From contig CAOLHI010000249.1 of assembly GCA_948474755.1 (NCBI GenBank), positions 682,001 to 746,000 on the forward strand: DNA of 64,000 bases, read 5' to 3'. The DNA comes from Ctenosaura bakeri. Its lineage: Eukaryota > Chordata > Lepidosauria > Squamata > Iguanidae. The translations under genes were made by a program, and so were the position numbers. Positions 23,196 through 35,215 of this stretch are shown piece after piece; position 1 is the stretch's first letter; each line of letters opens with the position of its first letter. The notes beneath the pieces were generated by a model, which had not been told where the DNA came from, did no database searches, and worked only from the letters and a program-made list of their open reading frames with translations.

Positions 23196-23936
23196 CTACA
23201 GTAAATAACAATTCAGCAGATGAAGTATAATTTAGATAATATAAAGCTGTGACATTTTAAAGTAATCCAAATAACAATTGTATACATGGTGTTCTGGGCT
23301 TGGTAATAAAAATTCGGGAATTAAATAACATTTAAGAACTTATATAAGACAGAGCTTAGGGTAGTAAAGCATTACTTTATTGATAGTACGATCTAGGGAA
23401 TATCCAAATTGTACAAGGAAGGTGAATAAGGGAAGTAGGTTTTTTTTTTTTTTATTTTTTATTTTTATTATTTTCTAAGTAAGGAATAGGCGAAGAGGTA
23501 AAGGGGTATGTTAGGAATACTTACATGATACGCCAAACAAACAAAATCAGTGTCAGGTGGGAACTGATTATGAACATGAATCAAAAGTCTGTGAGTATTT
23601 ATTTAATATATATATGTGTATATACATTTATAGTTCATCTTATGATACTTTGTTAACTCAAGATAGCTATAATTTGATGATAGCTAAATAATATATATAG
23701 CTAGACACAACAAAATGGGATAACTGGATAAGGAAATTTTGGTTTTGATGTGTCATTTGGTTGTAATTTGGCACTGTTAATGGAATCTTTTTATTTTTGT
23801 AACCACTGAAATTCATGTAAGTACGCATATTGTATAGTTTGTATAGTTGAAATATCGGTTATGGTAAAACTTTTTATTATTTTTTATAATTTTATTTTTA
23901 TTTTTGTGAATAAAAGAGATTTAAACATATAAAAAA
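23196..23936 (+). mobile_element. L1 3' UTR and A tail
   Basis: AT-rich non-coding sequence after the ORF2 stop. A T-rich tract lies near 23440-23475, a polyadenylation signal at 23909-23914, and a short A run sits against the right target duplication. Confidence 0.8.
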
Positions 23937-23949
23937 AAGGAGAAGGTGG
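23937..23949 (+). repeat. L1 target site duplication, right
   Basis: AAGGAGAAGGTGG, identical to 18841-18853. Confidence 0.9.
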
Positions 23950-24679
23950 CAAAGAGTGAATGGTTATCTTTTTATCGTTCAGAAACTGAGCATTGTAAAG
24001 ACATTACTGAAGACTCATAACTGTAGGAATATACACTTGCTTTCCATATTAAGGATGCAAATCCTCATTGGTCCCATTCTCCCATACATACATACTAATA
24101 AAAAATTACCATTTTTTTTCTTGCCTGTGAAAGATATATCTTTTCAGTTTCAAAGGAGTCTTCGTGTTTGCAAGAACAACTTTTGCACAAGTGGGGTATG
24201 TTGTGAAAACTGCACAGCTAAAATATGATACATACTGCTTTGTAGTGTGGATGAGCTATTTGCATTCTCCTGGCCTATTTAGTGGCAGTCTTCCAGTGCT
24301 CCCTGTATGGTTGCTTTGCTTCACAAAGGAAAAAAATGTAATCATTTTCTACAGAAACATTTATGTGCAAATTACAAAAATTACAAATTGTCAAAACTCA
24401 AAGTACTATCATATTTATTCTCATGCTGGGGGTGAGAATTCCCAAGGAGGCTGCTGTTCTTGCAGTCTCAGCAAACTGAGGTAGCTTCATTTGGTGAAAG
24501 CAAGAAACTTACAAACATTAGTCACTAGTTATTATACAATCCAGCAAATTCATGAATAGGAAATTTGTAATTTGTAGTAAGTTTCTTTTTCTCAAAGAGA
24601 GCAATGATGACTATTTGCAGCAAATTTCTTGCCACTGTGAGAAAGTTTTCAACATTCATAGTTTTTTGAAGACTATTTG
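23950..24679. other. Non-coding, AT-rich
   Basis: Nothing firmly recognised. Confidence 0.35.
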
Positions 24680-25071
24680 CAATTCAGAACTTATTCTGTG
24701 CAAAATTTGTACATGGTTGTTTTGCATCTTGGGAGAAAGGTGGAGTATAAATTCAACAAATAGATAAATAACCAAACAGAAAGCAGAATTTTATGTGAAA
24801 GAAATATTTCTATGCAGAAATACTATTTTCTGCATAGAAAAAGCTGTTCCATGCACAGGAAATGCTATTTTCTACACAAGTCAAGCACATGTGCATTTTC
24901 CACCGAATAAATCTCCATTTACAGCATTATCTGTGCAAGAAACAGCTTTTTCCACATATTAAACAATCCTTTTGCACAATACTATTATTTAATTTGACAA
25001 AAATGTTATTTCTTGCATGGAAAATGCAAATCAGCCACATGTCAATTTTGCACAGAGTAAGTTCTGAATTG
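24680..25071. mobile_element. AT-rich inverted-repeat element, full copy
   Basis: The left end CAATTCAGAACTTATTCTG mirrors the right end CAGAGTAAGTTCTGAATTG (one mismatch over 18 bp). The interior is built of imperfect units around TTTTTCTATGCAGAAATAC and TGCACAGGAAATGCTATTTT. A LINE/SINE-like tail fragment (about 24728-24770, GGGAGAAAGGTGGAGTATAA) interrupts it. No coding capacity. No clear target duplication was found. Confidence 0.65.
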
Positions 25072-25540
25072 TGAAGATTTTCCTCAGTCCAGGATTTTTT
25101 CTATCTAGTTTCTTAACACTTATGATCATTTTCTAAATATTTTTGAATATTCTTTCCACTCCTGTTCCTGAAACCTTGAGACACATGCAGCTCACCAACA
25201 AAGCCAAAGAGAACTTCCTACCACTATTTCAGGGAGAAGAACTCCCCCTCCATTCACCAGCCAACTCAGCCTTCAGGATCATACAGGGAAAAATTCGCAT
25301 GATTCTGACAGCAAAAGAATAATTTCAGAGATGGCTGAAGGCATACAAAGGAAAAATGACAGTCTCTTTGCTTTGCATAGCCCAACTACCAGCACTTTTT
25401 CCCCCTAGGCATCCTCTCCTAAGAGTTCATCTTCCTCCAGTCTACACTGAAGGAAGATGAGCACCAATTCTATACAGAGGTGACACCTGGCCTCCACAGA
25501 CAGACATCTCAGAGGGAAACAAAATAATACTGAGATCGTA
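25072..25540. other. Non-coding, nothing recognised
   Basis: No recognised feature. Confidence 0.4.
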
Positions 25541-25693
25541 GGTTGTTGTGGGTTTTCCAGGCTTTGAGGGCATGTTCTATTAGTATTTGCTCCTGATGTT
25601 TTGCCTGCATCTGTGGTTGGCATCTTCAGAGGATCTTAAAGGAGCAAATACTAATAGAATACAGCCTCAAAGCCCAGAAAACCCACACCAACC
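25541..25693. mobile_element. Foldback MITE, TA-flanked
   Basis: The arms of about 55 bp, starting GGTTGTTGTGGGTTTTCCAG and ending with its reverse complement, enclose a spacer of about 45 bp. TA lies on both sides (25539-25540, 25694-25695); it could be a mariner-type duplication or part of the palindrome. No coding capacity. Confidence 0.6.
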
Positions 25694-25697
25694 TATG

Positions 25698-27429
25698 GAT
25701 TCCGGCCATAAAATCCTTCAACAATACTGAGATCTTCTCCCCACTGTCTCTCTTTGCATGTACTGAGCAAGGAACAATGTGAGGTACTGTTCTTGCAACG
25801 CAAGAAGTGAACATGGCCCAGGGCAGATCCAATAGGAGAATTTGTTTTCATTTACAATCTATTGTTTAGTTATTGCTTTATTGCATTATTGATCAATATT
25901 GTGTTAGTGAGGTACAGTAATGTAATTGTAGCTTACACCACTGTTGCTCACATTGTGGACTTGCAAAGGTTGGAATTCTGTTCCAACTGTGCAACAACCA
26001 AAATACCCTCTCAACCCACCTTCCATATTGGGAGAGACCAGGGAGAGCAGCAGGGATATTTCCAACTATTTGCCTTTAGCTTGACACATAAGAATAATGT
26101 GATCACCAGAGACCTCATGAGGACTAGTGTTCCCCTAAAAAGAGAATAGCTGGGTGTGTCTCTGCACTCTTTGTACCCTCTACTGACATGAAAATGGACA
26201 CCGTGGGAGGAAATCTGCACCAGAGGAAAGGTGGATTTTGAGCAGGTTGCATTGGGACCTATATGCCTGAGGTACATATCCTAATGGCAGGATTTTGGAC
26301 AGAGTTTCTTTTTTATTTTTAATACTCCCTATAAGAACTCTGGCTAGTGGATGATTTAAAAGACATAAACAGATAGGTACTTAGCTTTCTGGGGTCATGA
26401 AGCAGTTTTGTTTACCTTTTACCACCCACACAACCAAATCAAATGAAATTGCATCCACAATTGTTGCTATTTTATTCAGGTTAGAAGAAAAGAAAGAGGG
26501 GAAATGTTTCAGTTGTGATGGTTTAACAGAAAGCCAAATAATACCTGGAGAAAGGAACACTGAAGCTTAAAAGAAGCACAAGCTCTGTGTGAAAATACAG
26601 AAAGTCCGATGTAAACAGTGATGTATCCCAGCAGGTGATTTGAACTGTATTCCTTTCTCTGCATAAAACTGCCAATCTGGATGCGCCCTTGGAGCCCTAA
26701 GCTCTGACAGTTCTTACATCTACAGCTCAGACAATCTCTTTGAAATACTGTATTGTAAGGCTGACATTGATTGAGAGTGTAGATTTTGAAAAAGAAACCC
26801 AGCAAACCCATAATTTGCTTTGATAATGAACATTTCAAAGTAAGAAGTCTAATTCAGATGGGCATCTATTTTGAACACTTCCATTTGACTGACCTCTATT
26901 GAAGATGTGTACTTTCCTTTCATTCACTCAATCTGATTTCAGAATTATGATGATAAAACCAGCTCTTCTCGGGGGATCCAAACTCAGATGTGTGTAATCA
27001 AACATTATTCTTTTTTATCCATGTAAGAGAGCTGGATAGTGGGATACAGGAGAAAAACATTGCACCTAGTATTCGTTGGAACTGACAAGACCCTGTGTGT
27101 CACAGGCGCTATCAGCTCTGAAGACAAACAGGGCACAAGTGCAGGACACAATATGAGATAGTGCCCCTCTTGTGCATATTTTGCTACATATCCTATCCAT
27201 GTTTCAGCTTTTTATAGTACAAACTACATGTTTTCCCATCTAGAAGTGCTACATGCCCCCTTTCTGTGTGCCACTTGTGGAACATTGTGCCATGTGTTAT
27301 TTTTATTTGTTATTGTTTTAACCCTTAGAAAGTACTTTGATTGTTTTAAACATTGCAAGATATTGAAAGACAGAACAGTCCCTGTCTTCAGTTTCACAGT
27401 CCAATACATATAATACAAAAGCAAAAAGG
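25698..27429. other. Non-coding, nothing recognised
   Basis: About 1.7 kb with no repeat or exon recognised on either strand. Confidence 0.4.
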
Positions 27430-28330
27430 AATCAGGAGGGAAGAGGAGAGCAGTTCCTTCTCTGAATTGTAGATGGGACCAAGCTGGTCTCCGTTCCCCT
27501 GCTAATAGGTATTCTTGTCCTGGGCTTGGCATCCCACCAAGCACAACAACAGTCCAGAAAGGGAACAGTCCAAAAACCAAACCAATAATCCAAGTAAAGC
27601 ATCAAGCTCCAAGATTCAAAGTACATAAGTAGAGAATGCAAGAATCACCATGGCTATCACTACCAATAACATCAGCAGTTTCCAGCAATCTTCTGTTGTT
27701 GAGGCTTCTGATTATATAGCTTCAGCATCCTGGACAGCTGTGTCCTAATTAACAAACCCTTCCCATGTAAGCACTGCCTGAGGCCTGGGCTCTCCCTTTC
27801 CCTCCTGCACTGTCTACTGCAAGCATTGCCTTTTCGGGTTTCTGGGGTGTGGCTGTTGAGAAGAGACCTGTCTGGGTCCTGGGAGTCTGGCTTCTGGGGC
27901 AAAGGCATGACAATTCTTTGTTGGAAGAAAAAGGAAGAGGAAAGTCTTCTGCAGATGTTCCTTCATTGGCTGAGGTATGGGGCTACACTGGTCTCCTTCT
28001 TGCTTCCTTTTCTTCTTCACAGGCATTGGATGTAGTCTCCCTGGTCTCCTCATTCCCATGGCTGATGGATGAGGCTAGAATGTGCTGCCCTACAGCAACA
28101 GACAACAGGATGCTGGTCACCAAAAAGATATCCAGAGTCTGCATATCTGAACTAAGTGAGATGGAAGCCCTGCTTCTGTCAGTCCAGCCTTCTACAAACA
28201 ATTATACATAGCAATTACACAACAAAAGAGAAGAAAATACATTTTACAAGACAAGTTCCATCCTTTACCAGACAAGTTCCATCCTAAGTGCTGTGAAACC
28301 TTTATAAAACCCAGTCTCTGAGGGAATAGG
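27430..28330 (-). mobile_element. Possible LTR-retrotransposon fragment, antisense
   Basis: Composition and wording (repeated AGTCCA/CAAG blocks, then GAGGCCTGGGCTCTCC and pyrimidine-rich stretches) resemble antisense LTR sequence in squamates. I see no defined TG..CA ends, primer site or protein, so this is a weak call. It could be unique sequence. Confidence 0.2.
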
Positions 28331-28938
28331 TTACATTTTAAAAATCCTCCCAACCAGGGAATAGTGACAGCATATTCTGCCATAAGAGAGAATTATGGCA
28401 AGAATATTGAGAGAATTTCTAGAAAGTGACAACATTTGGATATAATTTCAGTGACAAGTAGATAATGACAGTGTGTCATTTGCTTATTGGAAATGTTTTA
28501 TGGGTTTAGGAGCCTTAACATGCTGGAATGTCGGAGTGTTTGTGTTTCATCAAAGATTGCTTTTTTTTTTTTTTGGCTTGTTTCTGATACCATTTTTATG
28601 TACCTTCTCTCCCTGTGGATGTGCGTTTTTGCACGCTGGTCTGTGCCGGCACTTGAGTAAACATTATTTATAGATTGCCACACAGTTAAGAGTGATATAA
28701 ATATCTTTCTGACAAATGACAGCTCTATAAATTTTGCAAATAAATCTCATTGCTTATGTCCCTTCTGTTTGTCCCTTGTAACATAAGCAATTTATATGGA
28801 ACATCCAACCAGGTGGGCTCACTGTCATCAATCAGTCCTGAAGTTCTTACTCTTGTCTACACACCACAAGAACTGTTATATCATGCACCTTTCTAAAAAT
28901 GCTTCTTTGAAACAAGGAAGGTTTTAGACTTTTTAATT
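28331..28938. other. Non-coding; possibly conserved
   Basis: Repeat-free AT-rich sequence, including ATAAATTTTGCAAATAAATC near 28728. Function unknown. Confidence 0.2.
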
Positions 28939-29171
28939 ATTATTATTATTTATTTGTATCCCGCCTCTCCATATGGATCGAGGCGGCGAACAACTTACAA
29001 ATAGCATGTATTTCGATACATTTCTATACATGCCCCCAACAAGCTGGGTACTCATTTTACCGACCTGCGAAAGGATGGAAGGCTGAGTCAACCTTAGAGC
29101 CTGGCAGGATCGAACTCACAACCTTGTGGCTTGCAGTACTGGCATTTAACCACTGCACCACCAGGGCTCCC
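28939..29171 (-). mobile_element. Sauria SINE
   Basis: On the minus strand it runs from a tRNA-like head (GGGAGCCCTGGTGGTGCAGT, B-box-like GGTTGTGAGTTCGATCC) through the body (CTTTCGCAGGTCGGTAAAA, TGAGTACCCAGC) to a Bov-B-like tail (GGCGGGATACAAATAAATAA) and short ATT repeats. TTTAATT flanks both ends (28932-28938, 29172-29178). The tRNA-derived head would serve as an internal RNA polymerase III promoter, and BovB LINE enzymes are thought to mobilise it. This is the clearest marker for a squamate genome. It appears full length. Confidence 0.95.
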
Positions 29172-29330
29172 TTTAATTGGTTAGAAGTTATTTTGAACCA
29201 AGAACTGAGAAACCAAGAGAATTATCATTGAACAGTATCTTCTTCTAACAAAAGATTATCTAACTAGATCAGGGGAGGGGGAAATTTTTTGACTAAAATT
29301 CTTCAAACCCTATGACCAATATGGCCATCT

Positions 29331-29362
29331 CACCTCACCTCACCTCACCTCACCTCACCTCA
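29331..29362 (+). repeat. (CACCT)n microsatellite
   Basis: Six or so CACCT units. Confidence 0.9.
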
Positions 29363-29669
29363 TCTCTTTGACTCCATCCCATGTGTCTCAGCTGTTATAC
29401 AGTTCAGATCCACAAGGAGAGAAGGCTAGGCTTGTGGTATGAACTAATGAAGGCATCCTCCAGCAAACCTTCTAATTAGAAAGAGTGATAGTGAAGTATT
29501 TTATTTGGCCTGGATTTTTTTTTTAAAAAAAACAGAATTGATTTACACTTTCCAAGCTAATATGAGGATTATAATTCTTCGAATACTATTACACAGATTT
29601 CAGTTCAAAAGACGTACAAAACTTTGTATGAAGTTATCTTTTTTATGTTAAAATGTGTACCAAATGTGT

Positions 29670-30345
29670 GTGTTGGGGAAAGATCTTTTGTTGGATTGTT
29701 GAAATCTACCATCTTAGATCATTTGTGTTTGGTCCCCAATATCCTATTCATGAGAAAGGTACTTATGCATGTGTTTGCATAATTTCTTGATAAAGTGGAT
29801 GTGGTGGAGTTCTGGAGATGTGGCTGTCTAGAGAACCAGAACAACTTAGTCATAGGTTGCCAGGCAACCAGAATAGCCTATTGTGAGAGAAACCCAGCCC
29901 AGTAATGTGAAGGAGAAGCTGGTGGCTGAGAGGAAAAGATATCTCAAGGCAAATATTGATCGTCACTTTTAGTCTTTTAGTGAGAAAGAAGTCCCTCAGT
30001 CAGTCAGAGAGTCTGTGTGGGGAGAGTTTAATTCTCAGGGAAAGCCTAGAGAGAGGCAGAAGAATAATTAAACCATTATCGAATCTGGCCAGAAAGTGTG
30101 ACCGAGATAGGGGGTTGAATTTTTGTTGAGAGTGTAGCTAAAGGGCTGTTTATAATGCTTGTGCTTATATCAGAATTTAAAGATACAAGGAAATGGTCTA
30201 AAAGAACTTTGAAGACCTATATTAGCTTGACCTGCATAAGAACTCCAATACTTTGTCCTGCATGTTATTTTAATAAATATTACAGTTTATTTTTTTTATA
30301 AATATTGACTTGGCTGGGTGGTATACATTATTTAAAGACACCCCA
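29670..30345 (+). mobile_element. Candidate solo LTR
   Basis: It starts TGTTGGGGAAAG and ends near GACACCCCA, with an AATAAA polyadenylation signal at about 30272 late in the unit, as in an LTR's R region. No protein, primer site or second copy is visible in the window. The borders and the class (gypsy or retrovirus-like) are unproven. Confidence 0.3.
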
Positions 30346-31974
30346 AAAAAGCACGCTACCATAGAACTATTTAGAACCATTGTTCTAAAAAACAGTTGAA
30401 AGGCTTCACCTTTTTACACAAGGGTGGTATTATAAAGGGGGGAGGCAGAGCTGTGGGAAAAGACAGAGAGCTTTATCAGATTGGGGAGCTGCCATACCAG
30501 TCTGAGAGAGAGAAGTTCTGTCTCAGTGGAATATCTAGAACCACTTCAGTCTTGCTGTTCTGGTGCTAAGAGATGATGACCAACTGTAGGGTCTTTACTT
30601 TCCCCATTTCTAACGGAACTTCAAAATATATAAATGTTCTCTCACAATCCTTCTGTAAAGTAGAATACATGGGTACTCTAAAATATGGCAAACAAGCTAA
30701 TGTTTTTCAAATATTTTGGGCAATAGCTCCTGCAATTCCTAACCATTGGCCTTTCTGATTAGGACTTATTGGAGTCACAGTCCTAAACATCTAGAAGGTG
30801 TCAGGTTGCCTACTTCTGTCTTAGTGCAAATGGAGCCTGTATTTCAATACTCTCTTTAGTATTATATGCATGACTAGTGAAGGAAGCAAAATATATTAAT
30901 TTTAACAGCAACAAAAAGAATATAGTATATTCATCATTGCCGTGCATCCCTTTAAGATGTAACATCCTACATATAGCAAGGAACCGCTATATTTGTACAA
31001 TTGTCTTTATCAGTTAGACTACAAAGGGACAGTGAGAGGAAAGAGACATGAGCCTAAATCCCATTAGTCTCAGCTACAGTAGTTGTCTCTTTGGATCAAT
31101 GATAACTTGGACGGTCCACACTTAAGTAAATTACACTGGCTTAGTGGGTCAAATTGAGTTTGAACTAACAATAGAATTCCAGCTATGATTCTCCCAAGAT
31201 GTTAATATATTTTAAAAATAAAATTTATTGAGAAAGAAAATGAAACAAGATTCCCCTACATTTTTTTCCTGGTGAGTTATGACAACCGAACCAGTGTATT
31301 TACACTTTTCAAGAATTCTAACTTAGTTGCATGAGAGTCTTGAAGCCACGTGCAGCAAATCTGGCTGTAGGCAAGTGCTTTGCTAGCAAAAGCCTACTGT
31401 GTTGTTGCAGATGTCCACTGAATGGCTTGAATGTAAACTTATACTGTTCAATAATAACATTTAAAAAAAAAAGAGAGATTCTCTAAGGATAATGGCCTTG
31501 CTGTGTAGTATTGATTTTTTTCCCCCACTTTGAAACCCTCTCATCTGTAGATGAAACTTAAGCTGTTCTGTGGACTTTTTCTTTCTCTTCTCTGTGTTCA
31601 CAGCCCTCTGTCACACAATCTCATTAAAGTGTCCTGCTTTTGGGGAACATGCAGGATGTATAATAAAGATGAAGATAACAACAGCACTGATAATATCTTG
31701 TGTGAACAAGGGAGCAAAAAAGAAGCCAATAGTCCACAGCAGAGACTAGTCAATCTCTTGAATGAGTTGGTCCTCATATTCCTACTAGGTGATTCTGCAG
31801 TGTTTGAGACTAAGCCATGGTACTATGCCCTGGATCATTTTAGGCTTTAATATTTATTTTAGGCTTTATCTGAATTAAGCCTTTAGTTTAGGTTTATTTT
31901 GAATAGGATCCTAGCCTCACTGGCTGCACTAAAATCCCAGTACTGTTTTCTACTTCTTTGCTTATGACGGTGTT
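30346..31974. other. Non-coding; one decayed MITE-like fragment
   Basis: Residues 30706-30824 look like a decayed inverted-repeat element with the AACATCTAGAAGGTGTCAGG end. The remainder is unrecognised. Confidence 0.3.
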
Positions 31975-32845
31975 ACCCTGAAAATCTGGGAGTCTCAGAG
32001 GGACACCTTAATATGCTCCAAACAATGGGGAAAGTGAGCTCAACGGAGCACAAGCAACAGCAATGCTAGAGGCAGGGTAATCTAGCGAGATCTTTTACCC
32101 AGTTTTTACAGGGTCAGACTCAGTCAGAAATCACACAAAAAGGTCCAACGAATGACTTTATTGAACAGTAATAGCTCTCATCAATGCAAACACACACACA
32201 CATCCAAGGGCTAAAAGAAATAAAGAGTGGAAATAAGATAGAGAGATTGTTGAAGGATTTGTAGTTTGGGCAATACTGCACCTTTTTCTGAAGTCCTTGG
32301 TCTGGGAAGCAGCGAAAGAAGTGGAACTCAGTGAAGAAACACTGAGGAGATCACATGGCTATCAGGAGGGGGGACCGGTCAGTTGGTATGACCGGGAGGC
32401 ATCCTCTCTTCTTTTTCTAGTCCAAAAACAGGAACTATTTGTAGGAAAATTTTACTTTGAAGGCAAATCCTCTCCCGGGGAGGACAAAAGGAGACAGAAA
32501 AAAACAACAACTCCACACCTGGCACTTTCTTTGATATTAGAAGATAATAAGGTGTCATCCAAGTAACAGGATCTTCCACCACTTTGAGGCTGTGGTGTGA
32601 GTTTCTGGAGAGAGATTTGATAAGATTTTATTGCTTCCAGTGCCCAATTTTACGGGAACACTCTTACTCCCTTCAAGTTGGCTCCTTAAAGGTTGATGAC
32701 CTTTTGTCCACTGTGGGTTATCACAACATGAAGTCTCCTGTGGCTATGTGACTAGGGAGTTTACTGGCCTGACCCGGTTCGTTTGATTGTACGACCGTTA
32801 TTGCCAACGTGCGCATCCGGGTGACCTCTCTGGTGGGTTAAATTA
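31975..32845 (-). mobile_element. Candidate LTR, antisense
   Basis: In reverse orientation there is an AATAAAGTCATTCGTTGG block (about 32150-32168), followed by about 180 bp ending in CAGGGTAACA, like an R-U5 region. The upstream part contains a CpG-bearing patch (about 32770-32830) unlike its AT-rich neighbours. No coding genes accompany it. Family unknown. Confidence 0.3.
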
Positions 32846-33589
32846 ATTTTATATCAAAGTTGTAGACCCTGGGACAGGGTTTACCAAGGGGACAACAATG
32901 GTTAAGAGACAGGAAAAAAAAGCTGGAGGGATTACACACTAAGGTGAAAACCATGCATTGGGAGATGTACTATAAAGTTCTTTCACGGTGGAACTATCTG
33001 CCCCCTACCTACACATAGACACACTTTCCTTCTGGAGGTAGTAGAGGTTGCCTCCCTCATTGTGTATCTGGCTTTAGTCATATAACCTGATGCTTCTTAG
33101 CTGCCTCCCATTCTCCACTGGTTACTGCATGACTGTGGAGCTGGGCACAGGAAGAACGTAACATTGGGGAAATGTATGAGGAAGGAAGAAAATTCCAATC
33201 ATTGCAGTGAAAAAAGAGTGCCGGAATAAACTGGATTTAGCCTGTGTATGTGCTTAGATGTATGGCTGCAGGCATTGTGTCGCAGCTAGGAATGCCAGCT
33301 GCACAAATGTCTAATTAAGATTTATAAGAATGTTGGGCTTTTGTGCTAGAAGAGCGCAATGGGCTAATGCAATATGAGTTTATGGTATACAACAGAAGTA
33401 ATTACTCAGTATGCTCATAGTAAGGGAATAATAAAATTTACTTTTATTTTCTCAGAAAATTTAACCAGTGATAGGAGATGATAGGAAAAGAGATAAACAA
33501 ATGAACAGAACTCTAAACTTGGTGTCAAGATCCCCTTAATCTTTCAAGATAATATGAGATACCTCAGAGCATGCGCAGAGTGCTGACAA
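32846..33589. other. Repeat-free stretch; candidate conserved non-coding DNA
   Basis: Within 33190-33430 are an E-box CAGCTG (33296-33301), a TAATTAA core (33312-33318) and ATGCAAT (33367-33373) close together with no repeat signature. A regulatory function is a guess. Confidence 0.2.
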
Positions 33590-34230
33590 AGAAGTGATGT
33601 CCAGCTGCACCCAGTTGCTCGAGACAGGGAAAAAAATGCCTTGCAGACTCAAAGCAGTAAGTCTTAGTGCTGTTTATTCAACAGAGTACATAAAGAAAAG
33701 TTAGAGCTTCTGGCAGCATGCCAAGATACATAAAACAGTCAGGCACAATAATCAGCAGAATGGAAAACAGACTGACAGCATGTCTGGATGCAATACAAAA
33801 AAATAACCCTTACAGCAGCATGACCAGAAGCAAATGAACCTAAGGTAAAGTACAGTGTCATATCCAAGCCTTTTTAAGGGCTCGACCAAATCCCAGTCCA
33901 TATGGGGTGACCAATTGCATTCACAGCATGCAACCTCCTTGTGTTGGGTGCTATGTGATGAGGCAGTTTAGCCAAAACATTCTTCTTCACAGCTTCCTTC
34001 AAGGTCACATCACCTCATTCCTGCTGTCCACTTAGAAAAAACTTTCCTGGCCATACCACACTCACACTCTGAATGCCCTGACATAATCTGGATCCTATGC
34101 ATAGGGGAAAGCTGGCAGCCTTCCTTTGGAATGGAAGCCCACAATGTTGTCCCCTTCTCAGATGAATGGAACTTACCTGTTGAAATGACCTTGCAGAAAG
34201 CCTAAGTGCATAGATCTAGGGAAAAAACAC
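33590..34230 (-). mobile_element. Possible LTR fragment, antisense
   Basis: In reverse orientation, GTTGAATAAACAGCACTAAG is followed by a CTGCTTTGAGTCTGC block, which resembles the polyadenylation and R-U5 area of an LTR. The ends are not defined. Weak. Confidence 0.25.
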
Positions 34231-35215
34231 TATGGAGTACTATCTACTCATCCCGTTCCACTCCCACTGATCACTGTTGATGCCCTTTAGTTCTCACTGT
34301 AGCCATGAATTTACTTGGTGGCCTCAGGGCAGGCACAATATATCCCAACTTCCACCAATATGCTACACGGGAAAAATAATATTGATCTGTCTGACAGGGT
34401 TTTTGTAATCATTTCTGAAATCATGTGTGATCAGTGTTCAAATCCAACAGGGAACCTATAAAACTGTTTAATGCAGGCACTTCCTTTGCTCCAAAGATGG
34501 CAGTGGATTTGTGTACAGGACATAGTGGAGGAAGTTGTGCTCCCCAGTATATTTTACCTCTTTTTCACAGAGTTATGGTTGCGAGGAAGAACAGAACACT
34601 GAAATGGGCGTAGTAATTTCCAAAGTAGCCATGTTAATCTGCTGCAGAAAAGCAAAGCACACATGCAGTCATGTGGAACCTTAAAGATTAAGAGAGTACC
34701 TGATTGTTACAACACTGATTCTTCTGCTGCCAGTCTGTGGCATACACTATTGTCTCTTCCAGCCACCGAATCGGAAATGTACAACCTCCAACTCTTCTGA
34801 TTTGTCTTGGACAGTGCCAATTAATCCTCTACTGTCCTATTTCTTCAACTGCCTTTAAAATGTCCCAGTTTCTCTCCCTTTCTCCACTTCCCCTCTTTGT
34901 CCTTGGCTTACTTCCAGTGCAAACTGAGTCCAAAGTATAAAAGAAATTCACTCAGAATTAGAGTGGAGTCTTCCTCTTTCTGGTAGACTCAGGCAAAATC
35001 AAGCTACTGCAGCATATCCTGGATTATCTCTTCTTCCTCATTAAAAACTTTTGTCATATTGATCACATTCTGATGTTGCTTGCCCATATGTGTCCCAGTT
35101 TTCATCTATGGAATGTTGGAGGATATGAAAATGCCAGCAGGAACTGCAAAGTTTTGAGACTTGTAATTTTGGAAGAAATCTCAAATGGCACACTTGTTCC
35201 ACATCATAAAACTTA
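34231..35215. other. Non-coding, nothing recognised
   Basis: No recognised repeat or exon. Confidence 0.4.

Larger units (their letters stand above)
18854..23936 (+). mobile_element. L1 LINE with inverted 5' part (twin priming)
   Basis: A 13-bp target duplication frames a 5.1-kb insertion. From 18854 to about 20305 the L1 is on the minus strand (5' UTR and start of ORF1). From about 20306 to the A tail it is on the plus strand (end of ORF1, ORF2 endonuclease, part of RT, C-terminus, 3' UTR). This is the layout expected when a second primer starts within the L1 RNA (twin priming). The middle of ORF1 is missing at the inversion, and part of ORF2 is missing near 22600. AATAAA lies at 23909-23914. 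The exact duplication suggests one of the younger insertions here. Confidence 0.9.

Noticed and set aside
29100..29171. tRNA gene on the minus strand
   Set aside because: It is the tRNA-derived head of the Sauria SINE and is continuous with the SINE body; no complete cloverleaf.
29670..34230. A complete endogenous retrovirus between LTR-like blocks
   Set aside because: The LTR-like blocks differ in orientation and sequence, and no gag, pol or env-like translation lies between them.
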